64,000 nt of DNA from Cardinalis cardinalis (taxonomy: Eukaryota > Chordata > Aves > Passeriformes > Cardinalidae). The position numbers and the translations under genes were made by a program. The stretch is taken from contig JACDOX010000294.1 of NCBI GenBank assembly GCA_014549065.1, positions 595,332-659,331 on the forward strand. Direction: 5' to 3'. The notes beneath the pieces were generated by a model. It was not told the origin of the DNA and made no database searches. It saw only the letters and a list, made by a program, of their open reading frames with translations. Shown here piece by piece: positions 27,661-40,029 of this stretch; the first letter of the stretch is position 1; every line of letters begins with the position of its first letter.

Positions 27661-28831
27661 GACAGAGGCCAGACAGACACAATAAACTGCTCCTACAGAT
27701 AACCCATNCAACTGTCTGGAAGACTCTGCAACTCAACAGTGACTGCCTCTCAAAAGCCTTTGAAAGACTCCCTTTGAACACAACTTCTACCTTTCAAAGC
27801 CTTGCAGGGTACACAGAATCCCCTAAAAGGGTGTGATGAGAACATCAGCCCACACTAAGTCAAGCTGGCTGAAGCATGGAGCAGATCAGTCAGATTCCTG
27901 AGAACACAGGGAAGGAGCATGAAGCCAGGGAAGAACTGAAAGCCAGCATCAAGTGATGGAACCAGCTTTGAAGGTTTAACCCAGCAAGTCAGCAGCTCTT
28001 TCTACCTCTGTTCCAGAGAGCTATTTCAGCCCAGAAATGATAATTCTGCTTGAAATATTTGCTGCAGACTCTTAAAACCCACATCTCGCATAAAAATGGA
28101 AGATGATCTGGTAATAGGCTAGAATGTAGCATTTCACTGCCATTAAGTTGCTTTGAAAGCATCTTGGCCAGTGGAATATTTTTTGGTAACACAAATGACT
28201 ACATTAAAACAACACATCAGTCATACCAACATCACTTGTGATATTCATTAAAAGGCTCAAGTAAGGGCCTAGGGCTCACTACTGCAGAAACTACCACTGG
28301 CATGTTCACAGCACTTGAAAAAAAATTAAATCACACAGTTGGCAAGCGTGAAACGTGTCACAGGTGCAGTCAGATTCCTACCCAGGCTCAGGATGTGCAC
28401 CTCTTCCTGGACGTGTGTTTATTCTGCTAAAGCAACCAGTTGCTCAGATTTAGGNGCTATCCACAAAAACACTGTCTACACTGTATCTGTCTACACTGAA
28501 TCTGTCATCTCACAGAAACCACAGAGCAAATGGGGTAGAAAAATGGCTTGTTAGATAAAAATCCAGAACATTTCATCCTCCAGTACCACAAAAGTATTTA
28601 AAGTAAATATTCTGATTATTTCTGTTGGAACAGGCAAGGTCTCTGCTGATGATGTAACTCAGAGCAATGATATAAATATGTACATACACATATATATCTG
28701 GGTTTACTAAAACAATTAAAGCAAGCCACAGCACTCACAGCCAGCTGGGTTAGAGCTCCCCTGTCCCACCAATCTTCTGTAGGGAAAATCCCTACTTACA
28801 TGTCTCACATAAAGTACCAAATTGTCAGAGA

Positions 28832-29110
28832 TCACAGAATCCAGGCTGGTTTGGGTTTGAAGGGAACTTAAAGTTCATCCAGTTCCATACCCTGCCATGG
28901 GCAGGGACACTTTCCATTAGACCAGGTGGCTCCAAGTCCTGTCCAGCCTGGCCACAGACACTTCCAGAAGTGGGACAATCACAGCTTCTTTGGGCAACCT
29001 GCGCCAAGGCCTCCCCACCTTCACAGGGAAGACTCTTTTTTCCCAATATCCAATCTAAACCTCTTCCCTTTTAGCTTATAACTGTTCCCCTTTGTCCTAT
29101 TGCTATCTGC
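28832..29110 (-). mobile_element. CR1 LINE 3' fragment (reverse)
   Basis: It starts 'atcacagaatccaggctgg', continues with 'gggacactttccattagac' and ends with 'taactgttcccctttgtcct'. Confidence 0.85.
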
Positions 29111-30663
29111 CTGTGTAAAAAGCCACTTTTTAAATAAAGTTCCTGCTTTTTATAATTGTCACTCAAGATAATTCATCATTAATNGCTGTTTTGGGTAAGG
29201 ATGACAATCCATATGAATTGAAATCCTGGAAGAGGAAGGTGCTTCATACTTCGACTTCAGAATGAAACCAGCAGCACAAACCAATTCTGGATGCTTCAAT
29301 TCAAGCACAAAGCCCATGTGGTGAACTGGGAGCAGCTCCCTGCGCAGGCCCTACCAGCTTCATTATGGTTTACATTCCTCTGGGTGATGCTACTCTATTT
29401 ACAGGTCCCAACTAAACAGACATAAGCTAGGTATGGGCAGAGGCCACACACAGTCACCCCACTTTCCTAAATCACTGCTTGAGTCCCCTCACTAAGCCAG
29501 CACTTGCGTTTAGACAAGCCTGGACTAGGACTTGCTGCTGTCCCACGTTACAGATGTAAAAACCCATCAGTCTTTGATACAAAATTGCATTAACTGATAC
29601 AGCAGGGAATGACAAATTATAAATAGGAGGTGGCTTCAGAGAGATTCCAGAAATGGATGGTGAGCAATCACTGTGGCAAATCAATGCTCTGGCTCAGGGG
29701 ATCAGACAGGGACCAGGTTTAGTTTTACCCTGAAAAGGCAGTGACACATAAAAAGCTAATGGCAGGTGGTCACTCTGCATTCTGGACATCTCACAAAGAT
29801 TTATGAGCAAGGCTGAATGCCGGAAAAGCAACGCTGAAGCTGCTTGTGTCCCTCTGCAAGGTCAGCTTATTGTATTATAGAAACATTTCCAGTGAAACTC
29901 CTAGAAGTTAAGAGTGTTCTATTTTGTCCAGCCACAGGAAACAAGCTACAAAAATCCCCCAAAAAAATCAGCATTAAAAAAAATAAATCATGCAATTTAC
30001 TCTTAAAGAGTGAATTTTCAGTTATTTTGGTTGTTTTCAGGGTAGCAAAGACTATATTTAAACTTACAGTTTACAGCTGGAAGGAGACTGATTTTTCCAA
30101 AATTTGTTTAACAAGGAAAATATTTAACAAGAGAACACACAGATGTATTTTCTAAAATACTGATCACCTGTAAGCACTGCACGTTATACTTATTATGAAT
30201 GAAAACTGACACAAAAAATTGCGTAGGTGTCTCACTCAGGAATTTTGATGTCCTTGATTGTCAGCTTGATGTGAAAAGAGGAGCCCGACTCCCAGGATCT
30301 GGCTGTTGGCAATGTGTGGTACTGTGCTCATTAGCCTGGAAATGCAGAAAAGCAAATTTCCTTGGAAAATCATTTGAAGACTTGGGTATTTAAGAAAGGT
30401 CATGTTTCACTACAGTGAGAGGGGGAACATCTCAGGAGTGGAGGGAGGAAATAAAATTTGGCTCCCTGAAGCTGTGCAGGTTGGAGCTTCATCTCACAGC
30501 CATGCTCTGGGTTCCACTGCTTCCATTTTAAGTTCACAGCAGCTTGAAACATCTCTGCACAGGCCTGGACAGACTATACTCACCATGAGCTTGTTCTTAA
30601 GTCCATTCATGCTGAAGTGAGNCCCATGAAAACAGGTACCTAAATCCCCACTAAATCATTCCT

Positions 30664-30790
30664 TCACAGAATCACAAACTGGTGTGGGTTGGAAGGGACC
30701 TTAAAGTTCATCTCACTGAATGTCCTGCCAAGGACAGGAACACCTTCCACTAGGCCAGGCTGCTCAAAGTCCTGTCCAACTTGGTCTCAA
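30664..30790 (-). mobile_element. CR1 LINE 3' terminal fragment (reverse)
   Basis: A short copy with 'tcacagaatcacaaactgg', 'ttggaagggaccttaaagtt' and 'aacaccttccactaggcca'. Confidence 0.85.
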
Positions 30791-33039
30791 AATTTTCAGC
30801 AAGCGAAGTTTTCCTGCTAAGGCCCATGGCCCAGCTCCTCGGGCAAGCTGCACCTTTCCTCCCCGTGCAGATCAGTTTGCTGCAGCCCAAGAAAGGAGAT
30901 TGCAGGGACAGCTGTGGCACCTCCCTTCAGAAGGACAGCTGAAAATAAACTGCAGACTCAGATCCCAGGATTTATACCGGGCACCCTCACCGTGCTGGGG
31001 CCATACCATCATCACTAGGTCAAAAGGTTCGCTCAGCTGGGGATCCTGTCACTGCACAGCAGGGGCTGCCATTCCCCTGAAAGGCTCTGGGTTTCTCTTT
31101 CATTCTTTACCACAGCCCTCTGCACAAACACAGTTTTTTAAAAAACGTGTTTCAGAACACTTAATGCTCCACCTGCCCTCATTTGTATCCAAAAGTTAGA
31201 AAGAATAAAATATCAATTTATACAACCACTTACATAATATTCCCCTCTCCCAGCCTTCTTAAAACTGATTGCTCTAATATGCACAGTCTGACAGGCCTTT
31301 TTGACTTATGGTATATAACAATCCTCAACTGGGAGCCAGCATACCAATTCAGAAGTCCTATATTTTAGTATTAGTCAGTTATTATCTCAGTATACTACAA
31401 AGCACAGCACTTGTGATGTCTCACAAGCCCCACAGTACCAAGTCTGAATTCTAAATCTCTAAAACTATTTGAAATAGAAACAGATCCCAGCCCAAACACT
31501 CCCCATTAAAATAAGCAAAAGACATTATAAATNGCAAAAAATAATGCCAGGATGATGGGAGCTTCATCTAGGTTACAGCTGAGAGGTCTGCACATAAATG
31601 TACTGAATGTTTGAGCACAAACACTGAACATTTCCAGCAGCAGGAGCTGCAGTACCCTGTGCTGCTGGAGCAGACACTGTCCAGGCACTGCATTCATTGC
31701 TAATTCCTGCATTTCTGCTGAGCTGGCTTTCAATCTTATCAAGCCATGTTGATTCAGACAAGTATGCAGCATGGAAAACTTGTCTCCATCTCTGATGCTG
31801 GCTCAAGAATTTCATTTGCACGAGTCAGAAAGCTTTCAGCACACATTAGGCACAACAAGCTTTCCCTAAAATACCTTTGCTTTCCAAATGAGCTTTCCTT
31901 GTGAGGCCAGAACTCCAGACTGCCCAGCAGCTCTAGTGGAGAACTTTTCCACAGGCAGCATTAAGGGACCAGGGTCAGCACTTCCAGCTGCTGCCATGAA
32001 GGAAGTTGTTGCTGCAAATCCCAGCAGCTCCCTTGCTCAGTGTTTATGGGGAGCAGTGGAGCCTGACACAGGGAATCACTGGGTAGGATAAACAAAGGCT
32101 GAGGAAGGAAGCAATGAAGATGCACATTTCCCCTCCCAAATACCCATTTACTTACTAAAATGCAGTTTCCTCCCAGGCACCCCGGACTGAGTAAATGATG
32201 TGGTTGTCTTCAGTTTCCAGAAGCCAAACCAACCAGCTGAAAGTGCCCCAAACCAAACCAGGGAAGGTTTCCTGCCCTGCTGCCAGGAGCAGCAGCTCTC
32301 CCAGGCTCTAACTGCAGCTCAAGGTTAACCTGTGTAGTCTACAGTTAATTCTGCCCACTCAGGAGATTGCTTGGAAATAGAGATGCAAGGGAAAGACAAT
32401 TGAACCCTTGATGAAAACATCAAGGCAAAACAGGGACTGAGTAAGCCAAAAGGAAGAAAATAAAAGCACAAGGTTGATAAAACAGCACTTCAGATTTTAA
32501 CTACTTTGTTTCATAAATTCCTTGTGTATTGTAGGCATTTTCCAAGTGATCTCACTTTATTCTGAGCCCTGTGGGATGGTACACGNTACTAAATTGCCAT
32601 TTATAACTGAAACCCAAAAACTCCATTCCACTCATCCTAGTGATAAACCCTATTTTTGACAGTGCCAAATTTCACTTTGACAAGCAGTGTTACATGCAGC
32701 ACAAGAAGACTGCAACTTTTATTTTTCCTGGCAGAAGAACACCTTCACAGAAAGGAACTCTGCACAGCACAGTAGGAAAGGTATGACTCTCCCTAGATAA
32801 CCTTCTATTCCAGGAATGAATGTATTTTTAGGCAATGCAGCCGCCCAATCTTAAAAAATGCAGCCTGATTTATGATGCTATCATCACCAACTTAAAGATC
32901 AGAAGCTGAACTACCAGCTGTGATGCCCCAAAGATGGGGCACCTGAACATTCATTCCAGAGTTATCATGCCACTGGAAGTTGTGTCATCTCCTCACCTTT
33001 CAAGGCACAGACTGGCTGCTACTTTTCAGTGATTAAGAA

Positions 33040-33410
33040 ATTCTGTGTCCAGAGAAGGGAAGGGAGCTGGGGAAGGGGCTGGAGCACCAGGAGGGGCTGA
33101 GGGAGCTGGAAAGGGGCTCAGCCTAGAGAAAAGGAGCCTCAGGGGGACCTTGTGGCTCTGCACAGCTCCTGACAGGAGGGGGCAGCTGGTGGGGGGGGTC
33201 TTCTCCCAGGGAACAGGGATAGGATGAGAGAGAACAGCCTCAAGCTGTGCCAGGGGAGGTTTAGGCTGAATCTTATGGAAAAGTCCTTGCCAAAAGGGTG
33301 GTCAGGCCCTGGCAAAGGTTGCCCAGCAACATGATGGAGTCACCATCCCTGAAAGTGTTCAGACAGTGTATAGCTGTGGCACCTAGGGACATGGTTTAGT
33401 GCTGAACATG
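33040..33410 (+). mobile_element. CR1 LINE 3' fragment
   Basis: It reads from 'ggggaaggggctggagcac' through 'cagcctagagaaaaggagc' and 'caggggaggtttaggctgaa' to 'gggacatggtttagtgctg'. It is the same stretch as the copy at 37795-38215 and can be compared with it directly. Confidence 0.85.
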
Positions 33411-36400
33411 GAAGTGGCGAGGGAATCCTTTCCTCCTTCCCCCCTCAGTCTCCAGATTTTGTTCCAATGTTAGCACCTCAGTGACTCTTCCAACAGTCTC
33501 CAGACTGCTGTGATGGGCAGAGTGCTCTCTAATATCTCTGTCTGGTTTCTGGACTGTCCAAAAATTCTGCTGCTTCCTGCCTTGTTACAGCNGCACACAA
33601 CCTATATGAGGAAATTGCAAACTTGCTGAGCAGCAACTGAAAATTGTCCAAACCTTTTGACACAGATGCCACCTTATAAAGCTCTGAGGAGCAACCAGAC
33701 ATGCCTGCAGTTTTACAACTCCGGCTCAGAAGGAGGAATAACAAACTGAGAACAACGAACAGCCTCCACCTAAGCCTGAGTTACTGCACAAAGTACCTGA
33801 CTATTCAGGAAGCAGCTCCTGAATTATCACAAGCACTCAGCACCTGAAAACAAAGTCAACAGCAAGCACCAAGGTACTGCAGAGTACTGTAAACGACACA
33901 GGAGTTATTTCATGAGCAACTCACTTCTCCTTGGAACAGGCCAAAGGGAAACAGAGAGTAAATCATCAAAGGGCAGACAGAGGATAAACAATCTTTGCTG
34001 TCATCCTTTGTGAACCAGTCCTTGAAGACAAACAAGCATTGCTATTACTACACTGGGAGATGCTTTACCAACTAGAAGCAGCAGAATGTTTTTCCCTTAA
34101 GACTCGATTTTCATACAAGTTTACTCTTTGGTTTTATCTGTCACCCAGGAGACAGAGGAGCACTTCATACCCATTTCCCACCACCTGCAAACACCAGAGA
34201 AGTTCAACTGCCACCAATAGCTCATTTCACCAACTGGTAGCAGTTTTCTTGATGATTTCTAAATGTTCACTCGCATTTAACTAATATCTCCCTTTTCATT
34301 CTGCATTAGACACAAAACCATTGTCAAAAATAATTCAGTGAATATAATTAAGCTAATTATTAAAAATACAGGACTGATGTTCCTCCAGCAACATTCTGCA
34401 GGCACTGAGGTAGACAAAGTACAGCTGAAGCCACCCTGCAGGTTCCAGACACAGTCTGTGGCGCAGGTCTGTGTGGCACCTGATGCTTCAAGGAGGGCAG
34501 TGACACAGGCTGCAGGCTCAGAAACATCACTTGTAATTTAAAAGGTTATTTTCAAAATACAGCTTTGTGGCTATAAATAGGCAAGCCAGCTTCTCACACA
34601 GCAAGTACACAATGGGTCTTAGCCACAGTGGCCCAGATACCAGAGCAAGTGTAATTTTACCTTTGTGAACACACACAATATTTGGGGCCACCCTGCACTT
34701 CAAACAAACTAACCTGATTTGTAAGATTGGTCTTAGGTTGTGTGGGAGCAGCTGCCGTCTGACAAATTAAGTCAATTGACTTGGTTAACCCTTCCATTAC
34801 CTAAAAAGACCTGATGCTCATCCAGAGCAAGTCTCATGTATTAAATTCTTTAACCAAAGAAAAATATTTTACCTGATCTTTCTGTCAACAAAGACAGCTC
34901 TTTTCAATGTGTAGGATTTCCTTCTTCATTGAGTGGCCATTTGGTTGCACAGGTATTAAACGCAGGCAGACTGTCACTACCATCTGCTCTGTAAAGTAAC
35001 ATTGTGCTTCTAATACAAAGAGAAGTTATTTAAATATCCTCACAGGCACGACATCATTTCAGCTGTCAACCAGTGCTCTGGGGATCCCCAACCTAACCGG
35101 CCTTGGCTGATGCTTTACCATAGGCAGCACTATTCTCCAAGCAACATGAAAACAAATCTGTTTTGGAGAGGTTCAGAGAAAGGAACTCACAACAACCCCC
35201 CCGACCANGCTAATAAACATTTTCATCTGATGGAGATTTACAGACTGAGGATACACATGCACAGCAAAACCTTTAACAAAACAGTGTTTGTTCCATTTGG
35301 GTGTGCAAGAACATCTTGTCACTCCTCAGCAAAACTGTTCTTACATCCATGGGACGTTGGAACAAAGTTTTTATTCCAATCACAGTAAGGTCACCCTCCC
35401 TTTCTGTCAAGTTTGTGAAGAAACACTTCACGTAAGCAGCTGGCTGGTACTGCCAGCATCTGCTCCACCACTCACTCATCCCAGCTCTTCCAAGTATCAA
35501 GCCCTAGGTGTTACTGGTCAGTGTCACCTGATACTGCGCTCCTAAGGCACATATGATACAATTCTGTATCCTTTACGTATACGGAATTCAATTTGCAGCC
35601 TGCCTGTCAATACATGGCCTGCCACAGTCTCCAGGAGTGTGACCTTGCTGAGCTCACTGCCTGCAATCAGAGCCCAGCACTTCACCAGACACCTCACAGT
35701 ACCCACAGCAGCAGGAGAGCCAGGCCCTCCGGAGGGGATCACAATCCATCCTGGCTGGAAACCCTTGTGAAGTCATCCCAACTCTACCATGTATCCACCT
35801 TAAATTCAGCCTTCTTGGCTGTCAAAATGCTGTGAATAACCTGCTTTTCAGGGGTTGGTTCTTACCAGTGTCCACAGGACTACTTATTTACCTGATAATA
35901 AATGTACATACGCTGTACTGGAGGCTACCAACGCAGGGCAATTTATTTGCTATTGCTACACCAAACTCCACAAATAACCAAGAAGAAGGCCCATCCATTA
36001 CAAAGGTCACTGCTTTGCCAGCTGAAGTCTTATTCAACCTGACAGTCTGTAAGCTTTCATGCTCTTTACTTTACTACTTATTTTTGGAAGCCTAAACCAA
36101 AATGAATATATCTCCCTGCCNCCTGCTCCCTGACAGCTGGGAGCCAGCAAGCCCCTGAACCACCTTGTACAAGTCCCAAACGCTTCTGTAACATCAGCCC
36201 AGCAAAGAAGAAATCCTGATTAACTCAAGAACTATCCTGCTATTTGTGCTGTTAACACATTATTCTTTACAAACACATTAGTTCCAGATGTTATTCCTGA
36301 ACTGTGCTTTTTTTCCCTGCTCCTGTTGCTACACTACATGCTTAATCTACACTATCTTGAGCTAAGAAAATTTTCTTCATCAAGTTGGCCTGGATCCAAA

Positions 36401-37160
36401 GCAGATTCATTTCGCTGACCAGATGCACCAATCTGGGACNCTGATTTCACACACCCTGCTAAATCCTCAATCAGTCTTGGACAGCAACAGGTTTCCCAAT
36501 ATTCTGTGAAAGCAATTTTGCATGTTCCCTCGCATTCCTGCTCATTTATACAAGAGCAGCCAAAGCTACGGATGGAACACAGCACATGTTTCTTGACAGT
36601 CAAGGCTTTACCGCTCTGCAGCCAATTCCTGCAAGCACTTCGTATCATCTTCACATTTGGATGAGTATTAATAGAATCTATGTCGCTTATCGGCCATGCG
36701 GCCACTCTCTGCTCCCTGCCAAGGAGCAGTTTGGGGAGTTTCAAAGAAACTCTGGAAAAAGACAACACAGGAACTGGCCAGACACCCCTGATCTTGCAAA
36801 ATTCGCACTCCTCCCGGGAAATTTTCCCGGCACTTCAGCAGACTCCAATCATATCCTAAGTTTTCAAAAAATTAATACATTGGCTGCCTGGTCAGGCCCG
36901 CAGTCCTGCCAGCCCCCGCTTTATTTTGCTAATTAACCTACTTAATGACCCTGTGAAAAGTTGGTACATCCCACTGCCCGACTGGAAGCGCCTCGGTCTG
37001 TTCTCTGACACAGGCTGAACGCGCCGCACGGCGCTCGGACCGAGGCGTACCGAGCCCTTTGTTTACCGACACCGCCGGCCGGGGCTGCAGGTACCGCCGC
37101 GCCCCCGGCCCGGTGCTACCGAGCGCACACACAGCCGGGCCGCCTCCCCGGCCCCGGTAC

Positions 37161-37448
37161 CTGGTGCAGGGCTGTCAGCCCGTCCACATTGGTGGTGTTG
37201 ATGCGGGCGCCGCGGCCCAGCAGCCTCTTCACCTCCTCGGTGTCGCCGCTGGAGCAGGCGGCCAGGAACACGGCGCCCTCCTCGAAGCGGACGCGGGACC
37301 CCCCCNCGCCGCGGTGCCGGCCACGGCCGCCCCCCGCCGCCACCGGCTCCTGCTCGGTCAGGGAGCCCTTCCAGCGCCGCAGCTGCTCGGCCCGCCGCAG
37401 CCGCGCCGACTCGGCCCGCTTCCCGCCCAGGTGCTCCGGCTCGGACAT
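37161..37448 (-). CDS. PPP1R12B: PPP1R12B coding exon 1 (N-terminus of MYPT2)
   Basis: This exon encodes the first 96 residues of the myosin phosphatase targeting subunit 2, which brings the PP1 catalytic subunit to myosin. The start MSEPEHLGGKRAESARLRR closely follows the mammalian PPP1R12B N-terminus and differs from PPP1R12A, which decides the paralogue. The reading frame stays open upstream, but the family start fixes the ATG at 37448. Residues 52-55 are RVRF, the RVxF-type docking motif for PP1, followed directly by the first ankyrin repeat (FLAACSSGDTEEV, then NVDGLTALHQ). The exon ends in phase 0 at CAG|GTACCG. One n base makes residue 48 unreadable. Residue 82 is Arg where the mammalian proteins have Asp (GARIN versus GADIN). 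Confidence 0.95.
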
Positions 37449-37518
37449 CGCCGCCGCCGCTCTGAGGGCCGCGCGGGGCCGCGCCGCGCTCAGCCCGGAG
37501 CGGGGCGCAGCGCCCCCG

Positions 37519-37528
37519 CCGCCATCTT
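37519..37528 (+). promoter_or_regulatory. YY1-like motif
   Basis: The sequence CCGCCATCTT matches the YY1 core as found near the starts of many mammalian island promoters. It lies about 70 bases upstream of the PPP1R12B ATG. The assignment is by motif only. Confidence 0.5.
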
Positions 37529-37580
37529 CGCTACGCCCCCACCGCCGCCGCGCCCGCGCCGCGCGCGCCCCGCGGCACCC

Positions 37581-37593
37581 CGGGACATGTAGT
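37581..37593 (-). promoter_or_regulatory. ZNF143-like motif, minus orientation
   Basis: On the minus strand it reads ACTACATGTCCCG, close to the ACTACAATTCCC core recognised by ZNF143. It faces the second such site about 90 bases away. Confidence 0.4.
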
Positions 37594-37679
37594 TCGGGCG
37601 AGAGCGGCGCCGCACCTGCCCCGGGGCGGCCGCGGCTCCCGGCGGCCCCCGCGCGGCGCCGCACCTGGGCGCGACCGGG

Positions 37680-37693
37680 ACTACAACTCCCAG
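37680..37693 (+). promoter_or_regulatory. ZNF143-like motif, plus orientation
   Basis: ACTACAACTCCCAG differs by one base from the ZNF143/STAF core ACTACAATTCCCAG. Such sites sit in many vertebrate CpG-island and bidirectional promoters. Confidence 0.55.
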
Positions 37694-37794
37694 CGGCCCC
37701 CGCGAGCGGGCGCGGTCGGGCGCCATTGCTGTGGCTTCCTCGGATCCCGCCCTCCCGGGAGTCACGGAACGCTGGCACCGCTGAGGGCGGGGAG

Positions 37795-38215
37795 GAGCTG
37801 CGGGAGCATCGGGGCCAGGCTGTGCCCGATCGCCACCTGGCCACCCAGCCTAGAGCTCTGAGTGCCACGTCCAGTCTCCCTTAGACCTCGTGCCTTCAGG
37901 GATGGAGACTCCACCACTGCCCCGGCCAGCCCCTTCCAACGCCTGACTGCTCTTTCCGGGAAGAAATTCTTACTAATACCCAACCGAAACTTTCCCCTGG
38001 CACAACTTGATGCCGTTTCGTCCGGTCCTGTCCCTGTTCCCTGGAGCACAGCCCGACTCCTCCAGGCTGCCCTCTCCTGTCAGGAGTTGTGCAGAGCGAG
38101 AAGGGGCCCTCGAGCCTCCTTTGCTGCAGGCTGAGCCCCTTCCCAGCTCCCTCAGCCGCTCTTGGGGCTCCAGCCCCTTCCCCAGCTCCATTCTCGTCTC
38201 TGGAGCCTCGGGATA
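37795..38215 (-). mobile_element. CR1 LINE 3' fragment with many intact CpGs
   Basis: Read on the minus strand, the copy runs through the same landmarks as the one at 33040: 'ggggaaggggctggagccc', 'gggaacagggacaggacg' and 'caggggaaagtttcgg'. Unlike other copies in the window it keeps many CG dinucleotides, for example in 'gatgccgtttcgtccggtcc'. It begins just outside the PPP1R12B CpG island. Confidence 0.8.
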
Positions 38216-38715
38216 AATGTCCCGCTGCCATCGGGACGGACAGAGGCGTGCGGAGCTCCCAGAGCTGGCAGTCTAAAATCAGTCACACAAGTGGCTGATT
38301 TTAGTGAGGAAGTACCGGAACCTGTAGATTTGCAAGCAAGAACTAAGCAATAATCATGAGTAGGTCTGTGAAAACTCTCTAAACCTGGCACAAGGAACAT
38401 TAGGAAAAAAAAAAAAAGTATGGCATTCTGAAACCTTCATGAAACCAAATTCATCCTCCTTGAAAAGCTCAGAAGGCAAGGCGGCTTCTCAGAACTTTGT
38501 GCAACTCTTCCGCCACACTAATACAGGATTTGTGCAAGGTTACACACATCAGAGAAGAAATATTACAAGAATTTTTTATTCTCTGGGCATTTAAAGATCT
38601 ATTTAAATAATTCCTGGGGAAAATAGCGGGGGACAAACATGCGGGATCGCATACATTTAGTATTTCAATGTCTGGCTTCCTCTGGTTAACCCCGAGCCCG
38701 GGCGTCCCCGGGAGG
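38216..38715. other. Intergenic stretch without identified features
   Basis: It includes a near-palindromic 'aatcagtcacacaagtggct' region at about 38278-38300 and a short poly-A at 38404-38417. No coherent gene or repeat family was recognised. Confidence 0.6.
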
Positions 38716-39135
38716 CGAGCGGGACCTGCGGGGCTCCCCCCGGCACAGCTCCCCCGGCAGCTCCCCTCCATCGGGGCTCCCCCCGGCACAGCTCCCCTCC
38801 ATCGGGGCTCCCCCGGCACAGCTCCCCCGGCAGCTCCCCTCCATCGGGGCTCCCCCCGGCACAGCTCCCCTCCATCGGGGCTCCCCCCGGCACAGCTCCC
38901 CCGGCCGCTCCCCTCCATCGGGGCTCCCCCGGCACAGCCCCCGGCAGCTCCCCTCCATCGGGGCTCCCCCCGGCACAGCTCCCGGCAGCTCCCTTCCACC
39001 AGGGCTCCCCCGGCACAGCCCCCCCGGCCGCTCCCTTCCAGCGGGACCTGCGGGGCTCCCCCGGCACAGCCCCCGGCCGCTCCCTTCCATCGGGGCTCCC
39101 TCCCCCGGCACAGCCCCGGCCGCTCCCTTCCAGCC
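38716..39135. repeat. C-rich minisatellite
   Basis: Irregular tandem units are built from 'ctcccctccatcggggctc' and 'ccccggcacagctccccc', at least ten times over about 420 bases, with variable unit lengths. The long minus-strand open frames across it (GGAPMEGS-type repeats) only reflect the repeat. The minus strand has many G runs and could form G-quadruplexes. Confidence 0.9.
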
Positions 39136-39659
39136 GGATCTGCTGCAGCGCTCAGGGCTTGGGATGAGACGTTTGCCTTGGCTTCGTTGCGCCTTCCCCG
39201 AGCCCCCTCTCGTGGCTGCGCGTCCCTCGCGTCCCGCTGAGCATCACACAGCACTTCTGTTCTCGGCGAAGGGGGTGCCCCTCTCCGTCAGGTTGTTCTA
39301 CGGTACTCAGCTGCCGAACGGAGGATTTGCCTCAAATTGTTCACTGGAGGAATCTCAGGACGGCTACGCTGCTGAATGATCAGTGACAAGTCCCCCAGAG
39401 CAGATGGCATGTGCTCGTTAGCCTTAAAACAACTCCAGCAGTTTTCAGCAAAGTTCCAGGGAAAATCCCCAGGAGCTGTGGAGCCGAGTATCTGATATCC
39501 CCAGCGTGCAAAATATCATGACCCAGTCTAATGAACANTTAGGAGCCACAGGGCTGTTCAATATTCATAGAAAGGCCAGATAATGGTTGGCATGACAATG
39601 TAAAATCACAAAAATGGAGTTTGGAATTGCTAGAATAGAAATGTTTCAGATCAGAGCAA
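39136..39659. other. Intergenic stretch, possibly an old repeat
   Basis: The text from about 39375 ('cagtgacaagtcccccagag') onward has the look of an old interspersed repeat but could not be placed in a family. No gene was seen. Confidence 0.4.
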
Positions 39660-39860
39660 CAAGGACAAGGGCTTCACATGGCAGAGTTCCGTGTGGAGCT
39701 CCTGGCAGTGGGCGCTAAGGACAGTGGCTGTTGAGGTGCTGTCCGCTCCGCTATAAAAGGAGTCGGCAAGGATTCTTTTTGATGGATTTGATAGACGAAA
39801 ATAAAGCGCAAATGCAACAATGTTATATCTGAGAACCGTTTATTGNTAAAAAAGTGTCCT
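39660..39860 (+). other. LTR-like promoter and polyadenylation arrangement (tentative)
   Basis: A TATA box (ctataaaagg, about 39751) is followed some 50 bases later by AATAAA (about 39801). This spacing is usual within a retroviral-type LTR. Neither ends, target duplications nor a partner LTR could be defined, and a cellular promoter or chance remains possible. Confidence 0.3.
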
Positions 39861-40029
39861 TACTAAAGAAGGATAGGAAAAAAAGAGCAGAGAGGGAAAA
39901 CGAGAGACAGAGAACGAAACAGAAGACAGGGACAGCGTCGGCACAAGAACCTGGCTGTGTGTCAGCCTGGCTCGGCAGACCGAGCGTGTGCGCTGCGAAC
40001 CGCGCTGCGTCTGCGTGGCTGCCGAGGCG

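Larger units (their letters stand above)
3222..37160 (-). other. PPP1R12B: PPP1R12B intron 1
   Basis: An intron of about 33.9 kb, from the donor next to the CpG island to the acceptor at 3222. Apart from the repeats listed separately, I see no exon with coherent splice sites or a recognisable protein. Stretches 3222-13139, 13340-16020, 21500-24370, 29110-30660, 30790-33035 and 33410-36950 are mostly AT-rich, noncoding sequence without identifiable features, except for the small repeats listed. A weak CR1-like tail ('gggctggatgatcctcttgt') lies at about 4563-4620. Confidence 0.85.
37000..37770. promoter_or_regulatory. PPP1R12B: PPP1R12B promoter CpG island
   Basis: A sharply bounded GC- and CpG-rich block that covers coding exon 1, the inferred 5' untranslated region and the upstream promoter. 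No TATA box is seen at a suitable distance upstream of the ATG on the minus strand, which fits a dispersed-start island promoter. The exact transcription start cannot be read from the sequence. Confidence 0.8.

Noticed and set aside
37116..37868. N-terminal extension of PPP1R12B upstream of the ATG at 37448
   Set aside because: The frame is open only because the island lacks stops; the known family start lies at 37448, and the upstream residues match nothing.
38469..39254. 261-codon minus-strand frame with GGAPMEGS-like repeats
   Set aside because: It only translates the C-rich minisatellite; the opposite strand is equally open.
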